Shown here: piece by piece, positions 17,390 through 26,291 of the stretch
Layout: the number at the start of each line of letters is the position of its first letter
Position numbering within the stretch: the first letter of the stretch is position 1
Source: Pseudonocardiaceae bacterium
GTDB lineage: Bacteria > Actinomycetota > Actinomycetes > Mycobacteriales > Pseudonocardiaceae
Direction of reading: 5' to 3'
Length of the DNA stretch: 46,908 nucleotides
Assembly (NCBI GenBank): GCA_009379815.1
Contig: WHSY01000034.1
Span: 1-46,908 of the forward strand
The notes under the pieces: model-generated
The model's input: the letters and a program-made list of their open reading frames with translations, nothing else
Database searches by the model: none
What the model was told of the DNA's origin: nothing
Program-made: the position numbers and the translations under genes

Positions 17390-17728
17390 TCAGGGCGAGG
17401 GTCGCATGGCGACGGTGAGCAGCACGGCAGCGTCCTCCAGCGCCTCCAGCGAGTGGCGGGCAGGCGGGACTATGAGCAGGTCTCCCTTCCGGCCCTCCCA
17501 GGAGTCGTCACCGCTGTCCAGGCGCACCCTGCCGCGCAGCACGTGCACCGTGGCCTCACCCGGGTTCTCGTGCTCGGACAGCGATGTGCCGGAGGTGAGC
17601 GCGATCAACGTCTGCCGCAGGATGTGCTCGTGGCCGCCGTAGACGGTGTGGGCACTGCGGCCACTGGTCTCGGCAGCGGCCTTCTCCAGGTGTTCACGGG
17701 CCAGCGCGTCCAACGAGAGCTTCTGCAT
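17390..17728 (-). CDS. Cupin domain protein
   Basis: A single-domain cupin of 112 residues. The first cupin motif is partly kept (SLSEHENPGEATVHVLRGRVRL) and the second contains DLLIVPPARHSL. The metal ligands are reduced, since the usual HxH is replaced around SEHEN. Such proteins are often small-molecule sensors or stress-related. The start Met at 17728 (MQKLSLDALAR) matches typical members; a Met 12 codons upstream is less likely. It follows the acetoacetyl-CoA ligase gene on the same strand by 63 bp and may be cotranscribed. Confidence 0.82.
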   Translation of the reverse strand: MQKLSLDALAREHLEKAAAETSGRSAHTVYGGHEHILRQTLIALTSGTSLSEHENPGEATVHVLRGRVRLDSGDDSWEGRKGDLLIVPPARHSLEALEDAAVLLTVAMRPSP

Positions 17729-17791
17729 GTGCCCAGTGTGGCGAGTGCCGTCGAGCCTGGCCAACTCAGGCCCACTACGACGCCCGGCGGC

Positions 17792-19753
17792 TCATCGCTG
17801 CGTACGGCGATGTGCCAGCTCGGTGAACACCGCGACGGCGTGGTGGTCGCTGACCGCGTCCGCGCTGATCACGTCGGCCGCGGGCCGCCCGCGCAGCACC
17901 TGCTTCAGCGGTGTCTCCAGCTTCTTGCCCGTCAGCGTGCGGGGCACGGCAGGAACCTCGTCGATGCCGTCCGGCACGTGTCGCGGGGACAGCTCGCCGC
18001 GCAGTGCGGTCCTGATCCGGTCACGGAGCCCGTCATCCAGCGATGCGCCCTCGCGCAACGCGACGAACAGCAGCAGCTCACCGGGCCCGCCGCCGGAGTC
18101 CTCCAGGTGCACGACCAGGCTGTCGGCGACCTCGGGCAGCTCCTCCACCACGGAGTAGAACTCGGCCGTGCCCAGTCGTACACCACCCCGGTTCAACGTG
18201 GCGTCCGAGCGGCCGGTGATCACGCAGCTGCCCCGCTCGCGGAACACCACCCAGTCACCGTGGCGCCACACCCCCGGGTACATGTCGAAGTAGGCGGAGC
18301 GGTACCGCGAGCCGTCCGGGTCGTTCCAGAACCGGACGGGCATCGACGGCATCGGCGCCCGGATCACCAACTCCCCCAACTCCCCGATGATCTCGTTGCC
18401 CTCCGGGTCGAACGCGGTGACATCGACGCCCAGGCACGGGCCGGACAGCTCCCCGCGGTACACCGGTTGCCACGGGCTGCCGGCCACGAACCCGCCGCAG
18501 ACGTCGGTGCCGCCGCTCATCGAGTTGAGCAGCACCCGGTCGCCGAGCCGTTCGAGCACCCAGTCGTAACCCTCGCCGGGTAGCGGGGCCCCGGTGGTGC
18601 CGAGCGTCCGCAGCGCGCCGACGTCGCGCTGCGCCGGCTCCACGCCCTCCTTGCGGCAGGCCATCAAGTAGGCCGGGCTGGTGCCCAGCAACGTCGCGCG
18701 GGTGTCGGCCGCCAGCTGCCACTGGGCGTAGCGGTCCGGCCAGAGCGGGTTGCCGTCGAACAACACGATCGCGGCCCGGTGCAGCAGCCCCGAGACGAGG
18801 ATGTTCCACATCGTCCACGCGGTGGTGGTCAACCACAGCACCCGGTCGCCGGGCCGGGTGTCCAGGTTCAGCGCGTGGGTCTTGAGGTGCTCGAGCAGCA
18901 CGCCGCCGTGCCCGTGCACGATCGCCTTGGGCAGCCCGGTGGTACCCGAGGAGAACAGGACGTAGAGCGGGTGGTCGAACGCGACCGGGTCGAACTCCAG
19001 CGGGTCGAACTCGGCGAGCAGGTCGTCCCAGGCCAGCGCACCGTCGAGCTGGTGGCTGCCGTACGGCACGGCCACGACGTGGCGCACCGTGGGCAGCCCG
19101 CCTCGGATGGTGGCCAGTTCCGCCCGCTTGTCGACGTCCTTGGCCCCGTAGCTGTAGCCGGCGACGGCGAGTAGCACCGTCGGCTCGATCTGGGCGAACC
19201 GGTCGAGCACCGACCGGGGGCCGAACTCCGGGGCGCACGACGCCCAGATCGCACCCAGGCTCGCCGTGGCGAGGAACGCGACGAGCGCCTCGGGGATGTT
19301 GGGCAGGTAGGCCACCACCCGGACACCGGGGCCGACGCCGAGCCGGCGCAGCCCCACCCGGGCACGGGCGACCCGCTCGCGCAACTGCCCGAACGTCAGC
19401 TCCACCGGATCCCGGGTCTGCGAGTGCGCGATGACTGCCAGCTGATCGACGTCCTCGTCGGACCCCATCAGGTGCTCGGCGTAGTTCAGCCGCACGCCCG
19501 GAAACCACCGCGCCCCGGGCATCTGCGCCGACGCGAGCACCGTGTCGTAGGACCCGCGCACCCCGAAGTGGTCCCAGATCGACGCCCAGAACGCCTCCGG
19601 CTCGTCGACCGACCAGCGCCACAACGCATCGTAGTTCTCGAAGGACAGCCCACGCTCAGCGGCGAGCCAGCGGACGTAGCGCCCGATCGCGGTGGTGTCC
19701 AGGACGTCGTCGGCCGGTTCGCGCAACACGGCCCCGGCGGTGGCATCGCTCAT
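17792..19753 (-). CDS. Acetoacetate--CoA ligase
   Basis: A 653-residue ANL-superfamily ligase of the length and architecture of acetoacetyl-CoA synthetase, which activates acetoacetate with ATP and CoA in the cytoplasm. The P-loop SSGTTGLPK is at 268-276, and the C-terminal catalytic lysine region is RTLTGKKLE. The N-terminal block (RWSVDEPEAFWASIWDHFGV) and MSGGTDVCGGFVAG are typical of this enzyme rather than of general acyl-CoA ligases. It could serve use of ketone bodies or leucine breakdown products. It is divergent from the small gene at 19859. Confidence 0.93.
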   Translation of the reverse strand: MSDATAGAVLREPADDVLDTTAIGRYVRWLAAERGLSFENYDALWRWSVDEPEAFWASIWDHFGVRGSYDTVLASAQMPGARWFPGVRLNYAEHLMGSDEDVDQLAVIAHSQTRDPVELTFGQLRERVARARVGLRRLGVGPGVRVVAYLPNIPEALVAFLATASLGAIWASCAPEFGPRSVLDRFAQIEPTVLLAVAGYSYGAKDVDKRAELATIRGGLPTVRHVVAVPYGSHQLDGALAWDDLLAEFDPLEFDPVAFDHPLYVLFSSGTTGLPKAIVHGHGGVLLEHLKTHALNLDTRPGDRVLWLTTTAWTMWNILVSGLLHRAAIVLFDGNPLWPDRYAQWQLAADTRATLLGTSPAYLMACRKEGVEPAQRDVGALRTLGTTGAPLPGEGYDWVLERLGDRVLLNSMSGGTDVCGGFVAGSPWQPVYRGELSGPCLGVDVTAFDPEGNEIIGELGELVIRAPMPSMPVRFWNDPDGSRYRSAYFDMYPGVWRHGDWVVFRERGSCVITGRSDATLNRGGVRLGTAEFYSVVEELPEVADSLVVHLEDSGGGPGELLLFVALREGASLDDGLRDRIRTALRGELSPRHVPDGIDEVPAVPRTLTGKKLETPLKQVLRGRPAADVISADAVSDHHAVAVFTELAHRRTQR

Positions 19754-19858
19754 GCCCAGATCATGCCTCGACCCCCTCGAGACCGGCAGCCACCACTCGA
19801 ATCGAATAGCGGGCTACGGTGTCTCGAAACCCCATGCTCGCGAACGGAGGACGCGCTG

Positions 19859-20179
19859 GTGAGTCTGTTCCCCCAGACGCGCGCCGCGCTGGAACTCGCC
19901 GACTCCCGGCCCGGTGGAGACGCCGGGGCGGCACTGCAGATCCTGAAACAGTGCGATACCGCCAGCCAAGCCGGTGGGGACATCCCTCTCCCGCTGCTCA
20001 TCGCGGCGATCCGCGTCGTCGTCGGCACGGAGTGGCTGGCGCACCGCGGCGGCGATGCGGACGTGATCGCGTTCCATACGCTCGGTGACACGCGGACCGG
20101 GCTCGGAGCCCGCAGTGCCGACGAGGCCGATGAGACCCTCTCCCGCCTCCTCAGGGCACGTTTCGCACCAGACCACTGA
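19859..20179 (+). CDS. Unknown small protein
   Basis: A 106-residue protein starting VSLFPQTRAALELAD. GTG at 19859 has CGGAGG 8 nt upstream, which decides the start. No signal peptide or membrane helix is seen; the sequence is a mixed alpha/beta soluble protein with one Cys. I do not recognise the family. The REP-like palindromes begin 13 bp after its stop. Confidence 0.6.
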   Translation: MSLFPQTRAALELADSRPGGDAGAALQILKQCDTASQAGGDIPLPLLIAAIRVVVGTEWLAHRGGDADVIAFHTLGDTRTGLGARSADEADETLSRLLRARFAPDH

Positions 20180-20191
20180 TCCCGGGCGCCG

Positions 20192-20252
20192 CCCCGTTCC
20201 GGTTCCGAAACAGGCTCTGCGCGGGCCGCGAACCCCGTTCCGGTTCCGAAAC
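20192..20252. repeat. REP-like palindromic repeats, left pair
   Basis: Two identical 20-bp copies, CCCCGTTCCGGTTCCGAAAC, at 20192-20211 and 20233-20252 (41 bp apart). Each is an imperfect palindrome around a central TT: CGTTCCGG / CCGAAACG, 7 of 8 paired. Copy 2 is preceded by GAACCCCG, the reverse complement of the tail found on the right-hand pair. Confidence 0.9.
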
Positions 20253-20270
20253 GTGGTGATCATGGTCTGG

Positions 20271-21113
20271 TCAGGCGCGGCGGGCAAGGGCTGCGCGCAC
20301 CGTGCGCACCATCCGGTCCGGGTCGCGCAGCATGTCGGCCGTCACGAACACGACCTCCCAGCAGGCTGCCTGAACCCGGTTGAGCCGGTCCCGGTCCCGG
20401 TTCAGTGCCCAGCGTTCCCCGTCCCGCCAGGAGCCGTCGTACTCGACAGCTACACGTTGGGCGGGGAAGGCAAGATCGACCCGGGCGAGCCGGCCCCGGG
20501 AATCCTCGATCCAGTACTGCGGTTGCGGGCACAGCCCATCGACGACCAGCCAGACCCGCACCCGCGACTCGGGGCGCGATTCGGCCCGCGGGTCAGCGAG
20601 CTCCACTGCGCGCCGCGCCGCCACGATGCCCTTGTCCGACCGTTCCGCGACCATGGCCTGCACTGCAGGCAGCGGCACCAGTCCCTGCCGCAGCGCCGCA
20701 TCGAGGTCCGCCACGCCGTCTGGGAGCGAACGGCCGAGCAGCAGGTCCAGCGTCATCCGCAATGGAGCCGCGAGCCCGATCCGACCCCACCGGCAGTATT
20801 CGTCATCGCCGATGTCCGTGCGGCGCAAGGCGATGCCTGAGCCGCGGGTGACTCGTGTCCCGGCCGGGGCGATCACCTCGACCGGCTCGTCGGCACGGGC
20901 GAGGTCGACGCCGCGGAGAGTCGCTGCCGACCGACCCGTGATCGCGGCCGCGGGTGGCAGGACGAGTGCTGCCCCCTCGCACCGCAGCTCATGCGTGTCA
21001 CGCACCGAGATCGGTGCATAGACGTCGTGGAACAGCCGCTTGACCGTGGGGCCGCGCAGCTGGTCTGTCGTCAGCAGCCCGGCGCGCACGGCCTCCGAAC
21101 CCCGGAACACCAT
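20271..21113 (-). CDS. Endonuclease-like protein (AbiEi-like N-terminus, DUF559/MTR-like C-terminus)
   Basis: A 280-residue protein. The C-terminal ~110 residues carry a PD-(D/E)xK-type nuclease pattern: Glu182, Asp213 (RVDLAFP), Glu224 in VAVEYDG, then an Arg/Asp-rich helix and WEVVFVTADML, as in Vsr/DUF559-like proteins. The N-terminal part (GLLTTDQLRG, RLFHDVYAP, ALVLPPAAAITGRSAA) resembles the winged-helix region of AbiEi-type proteins widespread in actinobacteria. Start ATG 21113 is favoured by GGGGGA 7 nt upstream; Met codons at 21155 and 21143 are alternatives. It is flanked on both sides by REP-like palindromes. Function unproven; defence or DNA repair are candidates. Confidence 0.8.
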   Translation of the reverse strand: MVFRGSEAVRAGLLTTDQLRGPTVKRLFHDVYAPISVRDTHELRCEGAALVLPPAAAITGRSAATLRGVDLARADEPVEVIAPAGTRVTRGSGIALRRTDIGDDEYCRWGRIGLAAPLRMTLDLLLGRSLPDGVADLDAALRQGLVPLPAVQAMVAERSDKGIVAARRAVELADPRAESRPESRVRVWLVVDGLCPQPQYWIEDSRGRLARVDLAFPAQRVAVEYDGSWRDGERWALNRDRDRLNRVQAACWEVVFVTADMLRDPDRMVRTVRAALARRA

Positions 21114-21480
21114 CGGCAAATCCCCCGCTTCGATCTTTCTCCCCATGCGCCACACGATGCAGCACAGGCCCGCTTTGGCCGAAATGACTGTCCACAGGCC
21201 GCGCAGTTATCCACAGGCCGCGCGGATCGTCTGCTGGCCCGCACCCCGGTTTGGTTCCGAAACGGGGTTCGGAGCCCGGCCGGCACCCCGGTTTGGTTCC
21301 GAAACGGGGTTCGGGGAAGCGCGGCAAGCCATGGCCCGAGTCCCGCTGCCCTATGCTGAGCGACGAGCCGGACAGTCAGCGCTGGCGTGCGGGATGCGAA
21401 CAGTGCCTCATGCCACCGACAGGACATGGAGTTCGTCCGATGACCAGCAGACCAGACAGGTGGCCTCGGAGACGGAGCTC
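21114..21480. other. Intergenic region with DnaA-box-like pair and repeats
   Basis: No gene is supported here. It contains a duplicated 14-mer TCCACAGGCCGCGC at 21191-21204 and 21210-21223; the second copy is part of a consensus DnaA box TTATCCACA (21207-21215), and the first follows CTG to give CTGTCCACA (21188-21196), close to the actinobacterial box TTGTCCACA. The right-hand REP-like pair (21241-21314) follows, then the promoter region of the CoA-transferase operon. Confidence 0.55.
21241..21314. repeat. REP-like palindromic repeats, right pair
   Basis: Two identical 32-bp copies at 21241-21272 and 21283-21314 (42 bp apart). The core is CCCCGGTTTGG-TT-CCGAAACGGGG, an imperfect 11+2+11 palindrome with 9 of 11 pairs, and the tail is TTCGG. 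The 20-bp core matches the left-hand pair at 17 of 20 positions. Confidence 0.9.
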
Positions 21481-22694
21481 GTGACGGGGCAGGCCGACGG
21501 GCCGCTGGCCGGGGTGAAGGTCGTCGACCTGACGACGACGTTCATGGGACCGTACTGCACGCTGATGATGGCCCGCATGGGCGCCGACGTGCTCAAGGTC
21601 GAGGCGCCGGGCGGTGACATCCTCCGGTACGTCGGCGACGGCCGGAACCCCGCCATGGGGCCGATCTTCCTCAACTCCAACCACGGCAAGCGCAGCATCG
21701 CGCTCGATCTCAAACGCGGTGAGGGGCGTGAGGTGTTGCTGCGCCTGGTGGCAGGCTCCGACGTGTTCGTGACGAACATGCGCCCGGACGCGCTGTGGCG
21801 GCTCGGTCTCGGGTATGCCGACATCGACACGGCTAACCCGAGGTGCGTGTACTGCACGCTGCCCGGTTTCGGCAGCCGCGGTCCGTACCGCGACTACGCG
21901 GCCTACGACGACGTCATCCAGGCCGTCAGCGGCATCGCCGCCGTGCAGGGCGGATCGGACGCGCCCAGCTATGTGCGGACCCCGATCGCCGACAAGACCG
22001 TCGGGCTGATGGGTATGGGCACCATCCTGGCCGCGCTGTACCAGCGCGAGCAGACCGGCCGGGGCCAGGCCGTCGAGGTGCCGATGTTCGAGTCGATGAC
22101 CGCGTTCTCGTTGCTCGAGCAGCAAGGCGGGCACGTGTTCGACCCGCCGACCGGGCCGGTCGGCTACTCCCGCACCGCGTCGCCGTACCGGCGGCCGTAT
22201 CGCACGGCGGACGGCTACCTCGGGGTCGTCATCTACACCGACCGGCAATGGCTGTCGTTCTTCGATCTGATCGGACGTCCGGAGCTGGCCACCGAGCCGC
22301 GCTTCCGGACGATCACCGAACGCACCGAGAACATCGACGAGCTCTACCAGCTCATCGAGGCAGAGCTGCCGGCCCGCAGCACCGAGGACTGGGCGGCGGA
22401 CTTCGAGGCCCTCGGGATCCCTGCCGTGCCGGTGCAGGGTGTGGCGGAGCTGTTCCACGACGAGCACCTGCGCGCGGTCGACTTCTTCGAACAGATCGAC
22501 CATCCCAGCGAAGGCCGGCTCACGCTGGCCCGGCTCCCGATGTCGTTCTCGACGAACCCGCAGCCGCAGCAGCGCCCGGCCCCCGGCTGGGCGAGCACGG
22601 TGAGGAGGTGCTGCGGGAGCTCGGATACGCGGCCGAGGACGTGATCCGGCTGCTGGACGACGACGTGGTGACGATCCCGGACAGGGCCCGATGA
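21481..22694 (+). CDS. CaiB/BaiF family III CoA-transferase with a frameshift near the 3' end
   Basis: A CoA-transferase of about 404 residues when repaired. The N-terminal Rossmann-like part (LAGVKVVDLTTTFMGPYCTLMMARMGADVLKVE) and the catalytic Asp171 in PIADKTVG are present. The reading frame breaks at the run CCCCC (22580-22584): as written it ends at 22644 with an unrelated tail, whereas the -1 frame continues with RLGEHGEEVLRELGY and ends in TGA at 22692-22694, the expected family C-terminus. One extra C would restore it. GTG 21481 is the preferred start (GTG 21460 is possible). It is first in a plus-strand operon with SDR, acyl-CoA ligase and LLM oxidoreductase. Confidence 0.88.
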
Positions 22695-22779
22695 AACCGA
22701 CCCGGTGCTCGGGCCCGACCAGCCGTCGCGCAACCGCCGTCATCGCCCTCGACCTATGATCCCTGACGACAGGAGCACC

Positions 22780-23613
22780 GTGTCCGCACTCCCCCTCGCC
22801 GATCGCGTCGCGCTGGTCTCCGGGTCCGGCCGGGGCATCGGCCGCGAGATCGCGCTGAAGCTGGCCGCGGCCGGCGCCTCGGTCGTGGTCAACGATCTCG
22901 ACACCGACGTGGCCGAGCAGACCGCCGCCGACATCACCGCTGCCGGGGGCGCTGCCACCAGCTGCGCCGGCAGCGTGACCGATCCCGAGTTCGCAGCGCG
23001 GTTCGTGGCCACTGCCGTCGACACCTACGGCGGCCTGCACATCGTGATCAACAACGCCGGTTACACCTGGGACAACGTCATCCAGAAGATGTCCGACGAG
23101 CAGTGGGAGGACATCCTCGACGTCCACCTCAAGGCCCCGTTCCGGATCCTGCGCGCGGCCCAGCCCGTGATCGGCGCCGCGGTCAAGGCCGAACGCGCCG
23201 AGGGACGGCAGGTCACCCGCAAGGTCGTCAACATCTCCTCGATCGCCGGCACCGGCGGCAACGCCGGGCAGGCCAACTACAGCTCGGCCAAGGCCGGTGT
23301 GACCGGCCTGACCAAGGCGATGGCCAAGGAGTGGGGCCGCTACGACGTCACGGTCAACTGCGTGGCCTTCGGCCTGATCCGCACCCGGCTGACGGGGGCG
23401 ACGGCCGGCGGCGACGCCAGCATCGACATCGCGGGCCGGCAGATCAAGGTCGGGGTCAACCCGGATCTGCTCGAGCAGTTGGAGAAGACCATCCCGCTGG
23501 GCCGCGCCGGCACCCCGGCCGAAGCGGCCGGTGCGGTATACCTGCTGTGCATTCCCGAGAGCGACTACATCAGCGGCCAGGTCCTGGTCTGTGGTGGGGG
23601 CTTCACCGGCTGA
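22780..23613 (+). CDS. Short-chain dehydrogenase/reductase
   Basis: A 277-residue classical SDR, NAD(P)-dependent alcohol/ketone oxidoreductase. The cofactor motif GSGRGIG is at 15-21, NNAG at 91-94, the catalytic Ser at 153/154, and Tyr167-x3-Lys171 in YSSAK. GTG 22780 follows AGGAG at 5 nt; an ATG at 22756 is possible. The long insertion after the active site (about 205-240) is like multifunctional-protein-type 3-hydroxyacyl-CoA dehydrogenases, which fits its place between a CoA-transferase and an acyl-CoA ligase. It probably oxidises a CoA-bound intermediate. Confidence 0.92.
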   Translation: MSALPLADRVALVSGSGRGIGREIALKLAAAGASVVVNDLDTDVAEQTAADITAAGGAATSCAGSVTDPEFAARFVATAVDTYGGLHIVINNAGYTWDNVIQKMSDEQWEDILDVHLKAPFRILRAAQPVIGAAVKAERAEGRQVTRKVVNISSIAGTGGNAGQANYSSAKAGVTGLTKAMAKEWGRYDVTVNCVAFGLIRTRLTGATAGGDASIDIAGRQIKVGVNPDLLEQLEKTIPLGRAGTPAEAAGAVYLLCIPESDYISGQVLVCGGGFTG

Positions 23614-23650
23614 GCACCGGTGAGTTGAGACGGCGTGCGAGGAGGCGGTC

Positions 23651-25198
23651 GTGTATCTGACCCAGGGACTGCACCGGGCGGTGCAGCAGACGCCGGATCT
23701 TCCGGCGACGATCTTCGGCGAGCAGGTCCGTTCGTGGGCCGAGTGCGCCGACCGCGTGTCGCGGTTCGCGCACGCGCTGCAGGCGTTGGGGGTGGGCACC
23801 GGTGACCGCGTCGGCATCCTGGCGCTGAACTCCGACGACTACCACGAGATCCTGCTGGCCGTGCCGTGGGCGGACGCGGTCTTCACTCCGGTGAACACCC
23901 GGTGGAGCGCGGCCGAGATCGCGTACTCGCTCGTCGACTCCGGCACGGAGGTCCTGCTCGTCGATGACGCGTTCGCGTCGATGGTCGACGACCTGCGGCA
24001 GCGCTGTGACGTGTTGCAGACGGTGATCCATTGCGGTGGCGGCGCCGTCCCGGCGGGGGCGCTGTCCTACGAGCGGCTCATCGCCGATCACGAACCGGTC
24101 GCCGACGCCTACCGGGGTGGGGACGCGCTGGCCGGAATCTATTACACCGGCGGGACGACCGGCTCGCCCAAGGGCGTGATGCTCAGCCACGCCAACCTGA
24201 TGACGTCGGCGCTGGGCACCGCCGCGACCGGAGCATTCATGGTCCCGGGCGGTCGGTTGCTGCACGCGGCGCCCATGTTCCACCTCGCCGACGGGGCGGC
24301 CTGGGTGGCGCGCAACGCCCTGGGCGGCACCCACGTCATCGTGCCGGGTTTCACGCCTGGCGGGGTCGCCGAGGCGATCGCCGCCCACGAGGTCACCGAC
24401 GCGCTGCTGGTGCCCACCATGATCCAGCTGCTGGTCGACAGCCCGGACGCGGCCGAGGCCGACCTGTCGAGCCTGCAGCACCTGATCTACGGCGCCTCCC
24501 CGATCTCGGAGGCCGTCCTGGAACGGGCAGCCAAACTGCTGCCGTCCGCGCGGTTCCTGCAGCTCTACGGCATGACCGAGCTGTCCCCCACGACGACCGC
24601 CCTGACCCCCGACGACCACGCCGACCCCGAGCTGCGCCGTTCGGCCGGCCGGGCTGTGCCGCACGCCGAGGTCCGCATCGTCGATGACGAGGACGACGAG
24701 GTGGCTCGCGGCACCGTCGGGGAGGTCGCCGCCCGCGGTGGGCACGTGATGCTGGGCTACTGGAACAAGCCGGCGGAGACCGCCCACGCCTTGCGCGGAG
24801 GTTGGATGCACACCGGCGACGGCGGCTACATGGACGAGCGCGGCTACGTCTACATCGTGGACCGGATCAAGGACATGATCGTCTCGGGCGGCGAGAACGT
24901 CTACTCAGCCGAGGTGGAGAACGCGCTGGCCAAGCACCCCTCGGTCGCCGCGTGCGCGGTGATCGGCGTGCCCGACCCCGACTGGGGCGAGCGGGTACAC
25001 GCCGTCGTCGTCCTCGTCGACGCACAGCAGGCGACGGTCGAGGAGTTGCGCGAGCACTGCAAGCAGCACATCGCCGGTTACAAGTCCCCGCGCTCGGCCG
25101 AGTTCGTCGAGGCGCTGCCGATGTCGGGCGCCGGCAAGATCCTCAAGCGGGAGCTGCGCGCCCGGCACTGGCCCGCCGGCGACCGTAGCGTGTCCTGA
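23651..25198 (+). CDS. Acyl-CoA synthetase (AMP-forming)
   Basis: A 515-residue ANL-superfamily ligase. The P-loop YTGGTTGSPKG is at 165-175, the adenylation core has YGMTELSPT and GWMHTGDGGYMDERG, and the C-terminal hinge and catalytic lysine are in DRIKDMIVSGGENVYS and SGAGKILKREL. It converts a carboxylic acid to its CoA thioester. GTG at 23651 follows AGGAGG at 7 nt. The gene is 37 bp after the SDR and 28 bp before the LLM gene, consistent with one operon for degrading a carboxylic or terpenoid acid. Confidence 0.94.
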   Translation: MYLTQGLHRAVQQTPDLPATIFGEQVRSWAECADRVSRFAHALQALGVGTGDRVGILALNSDDYHEILLAVPWADAVFTPVNTRWSAAEIAYSLVDSGTEVLLVDDAFASMVDDLRQRCDVLQTVIHCGGGAVPAGALSYERLIADHEPVADAYRGGDALAGIYYTGGTTGSPKGVMLSHANLMTSALGTAATGAFMVPGGRLLHAAPMFHLADGAAWVARNALGGTHVIVPGFTPGGVAEAIAAHEVTDALLVPTMIQLLVDSPDAAEADLSSLQHLIYGASPISEAVLERAAKLLPSARFLQLYGMTELSPTTTALTPDDHADPELRRSAGRAVPHAEVRIVDDEDDEVARGTVGEVAARGGHVMLGYWNKPAETAHALRGGWMHTGDGGYMDERGYVYIVDRIKDMIVSGGENVYSAEVENALAKHPSVAACAVIGVPDPDWGERVHAVVVLVDAQQATVEELREHCKQHIAGYKSPRSAEFVEALPMSGAGKILKRELRARHWPAGDRSVS

Positions 25199-25226
25199 AC
25201 AACCCCGCTCCGGAGGGAACCGCTGA

Positions 25227-26138
25227 ATGAAGATCGGGCTGAACACGGGTGCCGTCGACACCGCGGTGCGTGACGCCCGCGAGGCCGAAGACCTCGGGTT
25301 CGACTACGTGGGCTGTGGGGAGCACTTGTTCTTCCACGGGCCCACCGCCAACGCGTTCGTCCAGCTCGCCGCGGCAGCCGGCGCGACCGCGCACGTCCGC
25401 CTGGTCAGCACGATCACGCTGCTACCGCTGTACCCGGCCGCGCTCGCCGCGAAGCAGGCCGCCACCCTCGATCGAATCTGCGGCGGCCGCTTCGAGCTCG
25501 GCGTCGGCAGCGGTGGCGAGTACCCGGCCGAGTTCGAGGCGTCCGGTGTCGACACTGCCGAACGCTTCCGCCGCACCGACGAGGCACTCGAGGTCATGCG
25601 CCGGCTGTTCACCGGGGACCGGGTGTCGTTCGACGGCGAGTTCACCCGGCTGTCCGACGTCGCGCTGGACCCACCCCCGCTGCAGCAACCCGGGCCGCCG
25701 GTGTGGCTCGGCGGGCGCAAGCGGGGAGCCATGCGCCGCGCCGGCCGCTTCGCCGACGTCTGGATGCCGTACATGATGGACCCGCCGAAGTTCCGCAACA
25801 GCCTCGAACAGGTGCGCGCGGCGGCCGCCGAGCACGGCCGCGGTCCCGGCGCGGTCGCCGGCGCACTGTTCGTCTGGACCTGCATCGACCCCGACGGCGA
25901 CTGGGCACGGCGCACCGGCATCGAGACCGTGAGCAACACCTACGCGCAGGACTTCACGCCGCTGGCGGACAGGTACCTGCTGCTCGGGACCCCGGACGAT
26001 GCCGCGCGCAGGCTGGCCGAGTTCGCCGATGCCGGCGCCGACCGCGTGCTCATCCAGGTCGCCGCCCCACCGGCCGACCGGCAACGAGTCGTCGACACCG
26101 TCGCCGCCGAGCTGCTCCCCCGTGTGGCGCGCTCGTAA
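25227..26138 (+). CDS. LLM class (luciferase-like) F420/FMN-dependent oxidoreductase
   Basis: A 303-residue TIM-barrel luciferase-like protein. The start MKIGLNTGAVDTAV, the segment GFDYVGCGEHL, the conserved DRICGGRFELGVGSG and the phrase VWLGGRKRGAMRRAGRFADVW are typical of the TIGR03619-type, probably F420-dependent group. Cofactor choice is inferred from the taxonomic group. It ends the plus-strand CoA-ester operon; ribosome site GGAGGG lies 10 nt before the ATG. It converges on the Baeyer-Villiger monooxygenase gene. Confidence 0.92.
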   Translation: MKIGLNTGAVDTAVRDAREAEDLGFDYVGCGEHLFFHGPTANAFVQLAAAAGATAHVRLVSTITLLPLYPAALAAKQAATLDRICGGRFELGVGSGGEYPAEFEASGVDTAERFRRTDEALEVMRRLFTGDRVSFDGEFTRLSDVALDPPPLQQPGPPVWLGGRKRGAMRRAGRFADVWMPYMMDPPKFRNSLEQVRAAAAEHGRGPGAVAGALFVWTCIDPDGDWARRTGIETVSNTYAQDFTPLADRYLLLGTPDDAARRLAEFADAGADRVLIQVAAPPADRQRVVDTVAAELLPRVARS

Positions 26139-26291
26139 CAGCCCGGTTGTGTCCATGAACTCGACACGACGGGGGTGCTCGGCGCCGGTGAGCCCCGTGA
26201 CGTCGCGGTCACGGACGCGGTGGGGGTGCGGGGTCGGGCTCCGTCGAACAGCAGGGTCGATATGGGCCTGCAGCTCGCGGTTACCGCTGGC
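26139..26291. other. Convergent intergenic region with inverted repeat
   Basis: 153 bp between two converging genes. It holds a perfect inverted repeat CCGTGAC-GTCGCG-GTCACGG (26195-26214), which may act as a bidirectional terminator, although there is no T-run on either side. Confidence 0.4.

Noticed and set aside
20192-21314. CRISPR-like array
   Set aside because: Only two units on each side, interrupted by a gene, spacers of 10-21 bp and no cas genes.
22580-22584. Programmed ribosomal frameshifting in the CoA-transferase
   Set aside because: No slippery heptamer followed by a stable stem was seen, and this family does not use frameshifting; an indel is simpler.
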